Assembly (NCBI RefSeq): GCF_003946085.1
Contig: NZ_RHOB01000013.1
Location: 1 to 64,000, forward strand
From: Levilactobacillus angrenensis
Lineage (GTDB): Bacteria > Bacillota > Bacilli > Lactobacillales > Lactobacillaceae
DNA: 64,000 nt
Direction of reading: 5' to 3'
A program made the translations under genes and the position numbers. The notes below the pieces were generated by a model. The model had not been told where the DNA came from. It saw nothing but the letters and a program-made list of their open reading frames with translations, and ran no database searches. This document shows, piece after piece, positions 57,043 to 64,000 of the stretch. The stretch's first letter is position 1. Each line of letters begins with the position of its first letter.

Positions 57043-57196
57043 TCAGCTTATGACGTGTCGTTGATGGGGAAAACTCAGAAATAAAGGATCTTGTTAACGA
57101 AAAGTACGCGCCACTCCGGAGGCTAGGCGGGACTGATTAACGGTCCAAATTAGATTTCTGGATTCGTTGCAGTCTCGGTTACATAAGATTATAGAT

Positions 57197-57283
57197 TTGA
57201 AGAAAGGAAGACTTAAAAATAAAAAAAGGACAATTATAGTTTTGGCAACGCTAGGCATTGTTATTGGTGGATGTACCAAATGA
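57197..57283 (+). pseudogene. lipoprotein stub, remnant of a type B copy
   Basis: A TTG-started frame of 28 residues reads a basic start and a hydrophobic segment ending VIGGC, then Thr-Lys and stop, like the signal peptide of the 55.8 kb gene. The rest of the gene is missing. No clear ribosome site precedes it apart from AAGGAAG inside the frame, so it is taken as a decay product. Confidence 0.65.
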
Positions 57284-57297
57284 AACCAAATTTGTGA

Positions 57298-57328
57298 GCT
57301 CGCAACGATTCTGGTTGCGGGCTTTTTT
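57298..57328 (+). terminator. terminator after the lipoprotein stub
   Basis: GCTCGCAACG and GGTTGCGGGC form a strong stem with one mismatch and a T6 run. Confidence 0.85.
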
Positions 57329-57425
57329 GTGGCAACTTTCCTTGTAAAATGCAATGATTGACCCCCTAGACAATTAGTTCATTCCAAAATTCTTTGAAAT
57401 AGTTAACCTTTTTTCGATTTAGTGA

Positions 57426-57454
57426 TTGACCCTGGAGAATTTGCGGTATAAAAT
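57426..57454 (+). promoter_or_regulatory. promoter of the leucine-rich-repeat surface protein
   Basis: TTGACC and TAAAAT are spaced 17 bases. The leader of about 230 bases to the start codon shows no known riboswitch. Confidence 0.6.
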
Positions 57455-57691
57455 AATTTGTAATTAATTTTATCGTGTAAATATCTAGCTGGTGTAAATA
57501 AAGTGAGATAACAAATGGTTGGTGAATTGGTAAGGATTAGGTTCTAACTTGGTATCATAAATAGTAGTTAGTTGCACTGATAATTCAAGTAGCTAAAATG
57601 CAAGTTGAGGCATTAGCAACCCAATCATTTGTTAAATGAGAACTAGGCTTTGGGGGACAAACGACTCCAATTGTGAGAGGGGTAAGCAGCG

Positions 57692-60600
57692 ATGCAAATG
57701 AAGCAGCATTACAAGATGTACAAGGATGGCAAGCACTGGGTTTTCGCTGCCATTACGGTGGTTGCCGTGGGTTTGGGTACCGCGGTAGGTCAAGATACGT
57801 TAGCACATGCGGACACAACATCTGGCAGTGATGATACGAGTCAGACCGCGAAAACGACTAATGTCGCGAGTGGCTCGGCGGTAACGTTGAAGTCTTCACA
57901 AAATAATGGTAACGATTCCACGGGAGTGACAGACTCGTCAACGACAGCGACTGGGGATGCGGGCTCATCGACTGATAGCGATACGAATACTGATACGAAT
58001 ACTGATACGGATACCAATACGAATACTGATACGAATACCAATACGAATACCGATACGAATACTGATACGAATACTGACACTAATACTAATACCAACACTG
58101 ATACCAATACTACGACTGGTGAACCAGCGACTGACACGGATGAAGACGCCCCGGAGTCACCAGCTGCTGATCAGAAGGCAGCACCAACAACACCGGCTAC
58201 TCAATCACCGGTGGCGCCAGTGACTGAAGATGAACTGCTGGATGAAGCACCAGCCGAGGGGGCAGACACCAATGGTGAAGAGCAGTCAGCAGCGAGCGGT
58301 AATTTAGCGAAGTCAGCCGTTGCGCCAATGATGGCGAGGGTGGCGGTCGCTCCGGTCACGGACCAGAGTAATTTTGACATTACTTATGATGACTCGACTG
58401 AAACGGCAACAATCAATGGTCTGTTGAGTCAAACGACTAGTGATACCATCGTGATTCCGTCGACCGTTACCAATGGGGACAAGACGTACCGGGTGACGAC
58501 GATTGCTGACGGGGCGTTTGCCTCTTCTATGAATCGTAATGACAACGTCACGACCTTTGTGATTGGCGATGGGATTACCACGATTGGCGCTAACGCCTTT
58601 GCTTATCTGGGGAACTTACAGGTCGTCGATCTCAGTGAAAATCACACGCTGACGACGATCGGTGAGCAGGCCTTTGTTGGCGACAACTTGACTTCCCTGA
58701 CGTTACCGGCGTCGGTCACCACCATTGGGAATGGTGCGTTTGAATACAATAGCAATCTGGCTGCGGTGAACCTTGGGGATACGCAAGTGCAGAGCATTGG
58801 GAACGTGGCGTTTTTGGGGACTGACCTGCAGGCCGTCGTTTTACCAGCAACCATTCAAACGATTGGCGATGGCGCGTTTAAATATAACAGTCATTTAGCA
58901 AGCGTTGACTTCAGTCAGGCCACACAGTTACAGAGCATTGGGGACCTGGCTTTTGCCAATGATGCCAGCCTGACGTCCTTGTCGATTCCAACGTTAACGA
59001 CCATGGGCACGGCGGCCTTTGCTGGGCTGACCAGCTTGACCTCGCTGACCTTGGGTGACGGGGTACAACAGATTGGTGACTACGCCTTTTCCACATACAA
59101 AGATGGCGATAGCCTGATTGCGGGGGACACCGCCCTGACCAACGTGACGTTTGGCAACGGTCTGAAGCAGATTGGCAACTACGCGTTTACCTATGATGGC
59201 CAAATTACCACGTTGAATTTGCCGGCGAGCTTGCAAAGCATTGGCGACTACGCCTTTGGGGCGATGACCAGCAAGGACGCGAATGGTAACACGGTGACCG
59301 GCCTGTCGACAGTGACCTTCGCTGATGGCAGTCAGCTCCAGACCATCGGGAACGCGGCATTTATTTACGACTCCTATCTGACCAGCATCACGTTACCGGC
59401 CAGCTTAGTCACGATTGGCGACCAGGCATTTTTGGCCAATACGTCTTTGATGACGATTAACCTGCCCGCCAGTCTGACGACCGTGGGCGCGAATGCGTTT
59501 ACCTATGATGCATTGTTAAATAAGATTGATACCACGCAGGCGACGGCGCTAACGACCATTAAGAGTGGTGCCTTTGAATATGCGGGGTTGATGGGGACCT
59601 TGGATTTGCCGACGAATCTGACGACGATTGGCGATTTAGCCTTTGCCGGGAACCATCTGAGCACGTTGAATTTGAACGCTAACCTGACCAGCGTTGGGGC
59701 CAATGCCTTTTCTTACAACGCCTTAGCGGGTCAGCTGGACTTCACGTCGACCGCCATTCAAACGATTGGCAGCCAGGCGTTCTTCGGTAATCAGCTAATG
59801 GGTGTGGTGGTTCCGACGACCGTCACTCTAGGCAAAGGGGCCTTTGACTACAACCGCTTGACGACCGTGTCTCTGCCAGGCAACCAGGCTACCTTGGCGC
59901 AAAACCAAACGGCCACGCGGTTCACCTCCACGGCCAAGCTGACGTCGATCGATGACTTGTTTGACGTGCACCTGGGCCAGCTGACTAACCAGGATTTGGT
60001 CTTAACGCAGCTTTCAAACGGCGTGACCTACAGTAATGGTAAATTTACGATTCCAACCGGCCTCGCCGGGTTTACGTTTACCTGGAGTCTGAAGGATAGC
60101 AGTGGGACCACCTACACGGGAAATTACCAAGTCGTTTTGAACGACCCGAACATTCAGGTGGTCAATTCCACCGTTTGGTACGGCGATAACTGGCAGCCGA
60201 CCGATAATGTGATGAGTGCCACGATGACGGACGGCACGGTGATTGCGCCTGATAAATTAGGGGTGACGGTCACCGACGCTAGTGGTAAGGCCGTCGCGGT
60301 CAATGCAGTCACGCAAAATGCGGGCGTTTACACCGTCACTTACAGTTATCAGGGCGTGGCCTCGGCAACAGCTCAGTTGACAGTGATCAAACGAGTCGCC
60401 ACTTACAGCTTAACTGGCAACTCGACGGTGACTTATGACGGGGCAACGCCGACCATTGACCCCGCCGATTACCAGGTCACGCTGTCTGACGGTTTCGTTT
60501 ACACGCTGAAGGCGGGCGACTTGCTGATTGAACCGTTAGACACGAACCAGACGACTAGAAGTGCAGCGTCGGCAGTGCTGCCTAACGTGGGGGTCTACCA

Positions 60601-61714
60601 GGTCGTTTTGAATCCAGATACGATTGACCGGGTCCAAAGCGAAGTGCCGGCCAGCAACTACTTTGATTGGACAAATTTGGGCTCGAAAGCAACATTGACG
60701 ATTACGGCAGCACCCATCACCGTGAGTGTTCCCAATGCCAGCAAGGTCGCTGGCGAGGCTGATCCAGTCGTGACGCCGGTCATTACCTTAGCGGGGAGTG
60801 ACCAAGCCGTGACCGATAGTGGGATAACCATCACCCGGGTTGCAGGAGAAACTGTCGGGACCTACGCTTATCAGCTGGACCAAACGAATTTGAATGCCAA
60901 CTATACCGTGAGTGACCCTGAACTGGGCCAACTGACGATTACGGCCGCGACCCCAACCTTAACGGGGAGCGACTACACCATGACGGTCGGCGGCAAAACG
61001 CCAACTGCTGCGGACTTTCAGGCGGCGGCTACGGATACGAACGCCTTGCCAGTCGCCACGGCTGATATCACCGTGGACCTGAGCCAGGCGGATACCACTA
61101 AGGCGGGGGACTACCCCGTTACGCTGCATTATGGTGACCTGAGCCAAGCGGTCGTCTTGCACGTGACGGCGCCAAGTACCGGGGATGGTGGCAACACCAC
61201 GGGACCGACCGATCCAACCGACCCGACTGATCCAACGACCCCGGATGGGCCAGATCCAACTGATCCGGAAACCCCAACTAAGCCGACAACACCGACGAAG
61301 CCTACGCAGCCAAGTAAACCAGCGACACCAGATGCTCCAGCCAATGAGGTGCACCGAATCATCAGTGACCAAGGCTTACATCAAGGCGGTGTGGGGGCCA
61401 CGATTGACATTCGGGCTAAGCGGAGTGCCTACAACACGGTGACTCGGCACACCACGGGCATTGCCGCTACGATTCAAGGCGACCCAGTCGGACAATCCCG
61501 ACGGACTGCGGGCACGGTGGCTCAAGTAACGCCAACGTCAGTTACCAAGCGGGCAGCTACGGAGACGACGTTGCGGACCAAGCCAGTAATCACGCCAACG
61601 ACGCAGACCAAATTGCCACAGACTAATGACCAGAAATCCGCTGGCTGGACGGTCTTAGGTCTCCTGTTGGGGAGCCTGGGATTGGTTGGCTTCCGGAAGC
61701 GGCGGCATGAGTAA
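57692..61714 (+). CDS. BspA-type leucine-rich-repeat surface protein, LPQTN-anchored
   Basis: Large adhesin of 1340 residues. A KxYKxGKxW signal (HYKMYKDGKHWVFAAI) is followed by an Asp-Thr-Asn repeat (about 95-143), a second low-complexity region, and about 18 BspA-like leucine-rich repeats (270-730; typical unit TIGDGAF, then LPASL). MBG-type domains (about 905-1100) and a Pro/Thr/Asp stretch (1163-1216) lead to LPQTN at 1308-1312, a hydrophobic segment and RKRRHE. The sorting motif has Asn in place of Gly. ATG follows GAGAGGGG by nine bases. Confidence 0.88.
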   Translation: MQMKQHYKMYKDGKHWVFAAITVVAVGLGTAVGQDTLAHADTTSGSDDTSQTAKTTNVASGSAVTLKSSQNNGNDSTGVTDSSTTATGDAGSSTDSDTNTDTNTDTDTNTNTDTNTNTNTDTNTDTNTDTNTNTNTDTNTTTGEPATDTDEDAPESPAADQKAAPTTPATQSPVAPVTEDELLDEAPAEGADTNGEEQSAASGNLAKSAVAPMMARVAVAPVTDQSNFDITYDDSTETATINGLLSQTTSDTIVIPSTVTNGDKTYRVTTIADGAFASSMNRNDNVTTFVIGDGITTIGANAFAYLGNLQVVDLSENHTLTTIGEQAFVGDNLTSLTLPASVTTIGNGAFEYNSNLAAVNLGDTQVQSIGNVAFLGTDLQAVVLPATIQTIGDGAFKYNSHLASVDFSQATQLQSIGDLAFANDASLTSLSIPTLTTMGTAAFAGLTSLTSLTLGDGVQQIGDYAFSTYKDGDSLIAGDTALTNVTFGNGLKQIGNYAFTYDGQITTLNLPASLQSIGDYAFGAMTSKDANGNTVTGLSTVTFADGSQLQTIGNAAFIYDSYLTSITLPASLVTIGDQAFLANTSLMTINLPASLTTVGANAFTYDALLNKIDTTQATALTTIKSGAFEYAGLMGTLDLPTNLTTIGDLAFAGNHLSTLNLNANLTSVGANAFSYNALAGQLDFTSTAIQTIGSQAFFGNQLMGVVVPTTVTLGKGAFDYNRLTTVSLPGNQATLAQNQTATRFTSTAKLTSIDDLFDVHLGQLTNQDLVLTQLSNGVTYSNGKFTIPTGLAGFTFTWSLKDSSGTTYTGNYQVVLNDPNIQVVNSTVWYGDNWQPTDNVMSATMTDGTVIAPDKLGVTVTDASGKAVAVNAVTQNAGVYTVTYSYQGVASATAQLTVIKRVATYSLTGNSTVTYDGATPTIDPADYQVTLSDGFVYTLKAGDLLIEPLDTNQTTRSAASAVLPNVGVYQVVLNPDTIDRVQSEVPASNYFDWTNLGSKATLTITAAPITVSVPNASKVAGEADPVVTPVITLAGSDQAVTDSGITITRVAGETVGTYAYQLDQTNLNANYTVSDPELGQLTITAATPTLTGSDYTMTVGGKTPTAADFQAAATDTNALPVATADITVDLSQADTTKAGDYPVTLHYGDLSQAVVLHVTAPSTGDGGNTTGPTDPTDPTDPTTPDGPDPTDPETPTKPTTPTKPTQPSKPATPDAPANEVHRIISDQGLHQGGVGATIDIRAKRSAYNTVTRHTTGIAATIQGDPVGQSRRTAGTVAQVTPTSVTKRAATETTLRTKPVITPTTQTKLPQTNDQKSAGWTVLGLLLGSLGLVGFRKRRHE
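57975..58115 (+). repeat. hexamer-type tandem repeat in the surface-protein gene
   Basis: About 24 units of GATACG, AATACT and related hexamers code for alternating Asp/Asn-Thr. Units are multiples of three bases, so length changes keep the frame and vary linker length only. Confidence 0.85.
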
Positions 61715-61744
61715 TTAGCCGATTTCTTTAGATGCTTACGTGCT

Positions 61745-61792
61745 AAAAAGGGCGCCATCACCAACCGTTGCGGTTGTGATGGCGCCCTTTAA
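61745..61792. terminator. bidirectional terminator
   Basis: AAAGGGCGCCATCAC pairs with GTGATGGCGCCCTTT, a perfect 15-base stem, with A- and T-runs. It ends the surface-protein gene and the minus-strand transporter. Confidence 0.92.
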
Positions 61793-61800
61793 TCGTCAGG

Positions 61801-62541
61801 TTACATTAAAATCTTAGAGAGAAAATCTTTGGCCCGGTCAGTCTGGGGATTGCTGAAGAATTCATCCGGCGTATTGTTTTCCTGGATGTAACCGTCAGCC
61901 ATGAACCAGACCCGGTCGGCCACGGACTTGGCAAAGCCCATTTCGTGGGTGACGACGACCATCGTCATCCCTTGTTTGGCCAGTTCTTGCATAACGTTGA
62001 GCACTTCGCCAACCATTTCAGGGTCCAACGCAGACGTTGGTTCGTCAAACAGCATGACCTTGGGATCCATGGCAAGGGCCCGGGCGATGGCGACCCGTTG
62101 TGCCTGCCCACCGGAAAGGCTGGTGGGGAAGGCGTCGGCATGGTCGTCCAAGTTGACTTGCTTTAAGAGCTCGTGAGCTTGTTTCGTTGCCGTGGCGTCA
62201 TCGACGTGCTTGACCTTCATGGGGGCCAGCTTGATGTTTTCTAGCACCGTCATGTTGGGGAAGAGGTTGAAGCCTTGAAAGACCATCCCCATTTGTTCCC
62301 GTAGTTCGTTGACCCGCTTGTCATCCAAGGTCGTCAGGTCCTCACCAGCGAAATCTACTTCACCAGAAGATGGGTGTTCCAAGAGGTTCAGACACCGCAG
62401 AAAAGTGGATTTCCCACCACCAGAAGGGCCAATGACGACAATGACTTGTCCGGGATTGACTTGTTCCGTGATGTCCTTTAAAACTTGGTTGTCGCCGAAA
62501 TGCTTGGCGAGATTTTTAACCTCGATAATCGGTTTAGTCAT
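61801..62541 (-). CDS. polar amino-acid ABC transporter ATP-binding protein (GlnQ/ArtP type)
   Basis: The 246-residue ATPase has Walker [10 protein letters not shown], the LSGGQAQR signature, Walker [13 protein letters not shown] and VVTHEMGF. These, together with the family insert [16 protein letters not shown], place it in the polar amino-acid group. It overlaps the permease gene by eight bases and pairs with its fused receptor-permease. Confidence 0.93.
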   Translation of the reverse strand: MTKPIIEVKNLAKHFGDNQVLKDITEQVNPGQVIVVIGPSGGGKSTFLRCLNLLEHPSSGEVDFAGEDLTTLDDKRVNELREQMGMVFQGFNLFPNMTVLENIKLAPMKVKHVDDATATKQAHELLKQVNLDDHADAFPTSLSGGQAQRVAIARALAMDPKVMLFDEPTSALDPEMVGEVLNVMQELAKQGMTMVVVTHEMGFAKSVADRVWFMADGYIQENNTPDEFFSNPQTDRAKDFLSKILM

Positions 62542-64000
62542 GTTGCATTCTCCTTTCGAAGTAGTTCAGTAGACGAGATGCCGTGAAGGTCAGAACAAAG
62601 TAGATGACCATGATGACGGCGATTGGCGCAACGCCCCGGTAAGTGTCGGACCGCACGATGTTGCTTTGGAAGATCAGTTCGGAGACCCCGATGATAGACA
62701 CGATGGAACTATCCTTGATCAAGGTAATAAATTCGTTACCTAAGGAAGGCCAGATGTTCTTCAAGGCTTGGGGCAAGACCACGTAACGCATGGTAGCGCC
62801 ACTGGACATCCCCAGGCTCCGGGCAGCTTCAGTTTGGCCGTCGTCCACGGAGTTGATCCCACCCCGGATGTATTCGGCAATGTAGGCACCGGAGTTCAAG
62901 GAGATGGCGATAATCCCGGAGGTCAGGGCGGGCAGGTTGACGATGAGGCCTAAGCCAAAGTAGACGAACATGACTTGGACCATCATTGGCGTGCCCCGGA
63001 TGAATTCAACGTAGGCCGTGGCTAACCACCGCAGGGCAGTCTTGAAGACGCCACCGCGAGCCATCCGTGCCAAGGATAAGAGCACCCCTAAGATGAACCC
63101 GAAGAATACTGAGCAGACCGTGATGATCAAGGTGTATTCCACCCCGGTCAGAAAGGCTTTCCAGTAGTGAAGCATGCTGGTGTTGACGGTGTTGGTCTTT
63201 AAATATTTCCCGGCAGCGGGCAGATAATCTTTGTTGACCAGGTCTTGCTTCTTGATTTGGTCAACGGACTTGTTAGCGGCCTTGACCAAAGACGTGGAGC
63301 CCTTGGCGAACGCGGCCGAAGCGCTGGTGTCAGAAGCACTTAGATCAAAATGACTAGGGATGGCAGCCAGTTCCTTGTTGTTGGCCACGTAGGCTTGAGC
63401 GGACGGCTTTTCCATGGCGACCCCTTGAATCTTGTGGCTTTGCAGCGCTAAGATCAGGTCGGACACGGAGGTCATCCCTTTAACAGTGGTCCCACTGGTT
63501 TGTTTCTTGGATTCGTTGTACATGGTCGACCCGGTCTGAGCGCCGATGGTCTTGCCCACGAAGGAATCCTTATCTTTATAAATCCCCTTGTCACTCTTGT
63601 TGATGACGATGCTGTAGCCACCTTGATAGTAGGTGTGCGTGAAGTCGACATTTTTCCGCCGCGCTGGCGTGGGGTTCATCCCGGAGATGACCATGTCGAC
63701 CTTACCCGTTTGTAAGGCGACTAATAAGGAATCAAAGGACATGGACTTGACCACGAGCTTGACGCCTAAGTCCTTGGCAATCTTTTGGCCAACGGCGACA
63801 TCCATGCCGACGATCTTGGTCTTGCCGTGAACCGTGGCTTGAAATTCATACGGCGGGTAATCGGGCGAGGTCCCCATGACCAGCGTCCCCTTCTTTTGGA
63901 CCTTGGCAAGTGAGTTGTCGCTAGCGGCACTAGCCGTCGTGGTGGTCAAAGCACTCACGCCCGTGACCAGCGTCAACATCAGAGCAAGGAATAATACCAA
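62534..64000 (-). CDS. receptor-permease fusion of an amino-acid ABC transporter (5' part missing)
   Basis: The protein joins an extracellular amino-acid-binding domain (about 35-260, with [12 protein letters not shown] and [16 protein letters not shown]) to a permease (about 285-488, with [12 protein letters not shown] and [16 protein letters not shown]), as in GlnP of lactic acid bacteria. Substrate is probably glutamine or another polar amino acid. The gene runs off the right edge; its real start and part of the signal peptide lie outside the window. Confidence 0.92.
   Translation of the reverse strand: MVLFLALMLTLVTGVSALTTTTASAASDNSLAKVQKKGTLVMGTSPDYPPYEFQATVHGKTKIVGMDVAVGQKIAKDLGVKLVVKSMSFDSLLVALQTGKVDMVISGMNPTPARRKNVDFTHTYYQGGYSIVINKSDKGIYKDKDSFVGKTIGAQTGSTMYNESKKQTSGTTVKGMTSVSDLILALQSHKIQGVAMEKPSAQAYVANNKELAAIPSHFDLSASDTSASAAFAKGSTSLVKAANKSVDQIKKQDLVNKDYLPAAGKYLKTNTVNTSMLHYWKAFLTGVEYTLIITVCSVFFGFILGVLLSLARMARGGVFKTALRWLATAYVEFIRGTPMMVQVMFVYFGLGLIVNLPALTSGIIAISLNSGAYIAEYIRGGINSVDDGQTEAARSLGMSSGATMRYVVLPQALKNIWPSLGNEFITLIKDSSIVSIIGVSELIFQSNIVRSDTYRGVAPIAVIMVIYFVLTFTASRLLNYFERRMQHD

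Noticed and set aside
57841-58223. Other-frame and minus-strand frames over the Asp-Thr repeat
   Set aside because: Low-complexity DNA is open in several frames by chance; the adhesin frame explains it.

Overview
The window reads as chromosomal DNA of a Gram-positive lactic acid bacterium of the Lactobacillaceae. Evidence: strong AGGAGG ribosome sites, tyrosine/histidine-type T-box leaders, CcpA with a cre site, the gene order ymfF-ymfH-rodZ-pgsA-cinA-recA-rny-ymdB-mutS-mutL-ruvAB-queA-tgt-yajC, KxYKxGKxW-type signal peptides, LPQT sorting signals and a lactobacillus-type I-E CRISPR repeat. The housekeeping part looks moderately GC-rich. A Levilactobacillus-like species is a guess; the species cannot be fixed from this window.

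Layout. (1) 1-2.9 kb: a T-box-controlled amino-acid ABC importer (permease, ATPase, lipoprotein receptor), with one specifier stem followed by two T-box/terminator modules; the specifier aligns to a His codon. (2) 3.6-13.9 kb: M16 peptidase pair, rodZ, pgsA, an orphan seven-repeat CRISPR array, cinA, SOS-boxed recA, rny, ymdB. (3) 14-28 kb: mismatch repair and recombination genes (mutS, mutL, ruvA, ruvB), tRNA queuosine genes (queA, tgt), yajC, dinB, nrnA-type DHH phosphoesterase and a DEAD-box RNA helicase. (4) 28.4-36.4 kb: Ala T-box and alaS, then ireB-ruvX-yrzB, zapA, cvpA-like and mutS2. (5) 36.7-46.5 kb: trxA, yslB-like, racE-rdgB-phosphoesterase-cbpB, a tiny membrane protein, MscS channel, ytxG/ytxH-like envelope proteins, pepQ and ccpA divergently arranged, and an unknown membrane protein. 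(6) 46.5-57.3 kb: an AT-richer accessory island of surface proteins: a wall-anchored MucBP protein whose signal peptide is out of frame, a translationally coupled secreted basic propeller-like protein (type A), GW-module lipoproteins (type B), an IS30-family element with a stop at codon 4, an A/B chimeric pseudogene and further remnants. (7) 57.7-61.7 kb: a large BspA-type leucine-rich-repeat adhesin with an LPQTN sorting signal. (8) 61.8-64 kb: minus-strand glutamine/polar amino-acid transporter (ATPase plus receptor-permease fusion, cut by the window edge).

The most notable non-coding feature is a dispersed intergenic repeat family (at least eight full or partial copies, both orientations) built from shared modules and long hairpins. 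Stem arms change sequence between copies while staying complementary, which suggests selection on structure or spread as a non-autonomous element. The most notable coding feature is the accessory island, where wall-anchored, secreted and lipid-anchored proteins occur in tandem and have been duplicated, fused and truncated.
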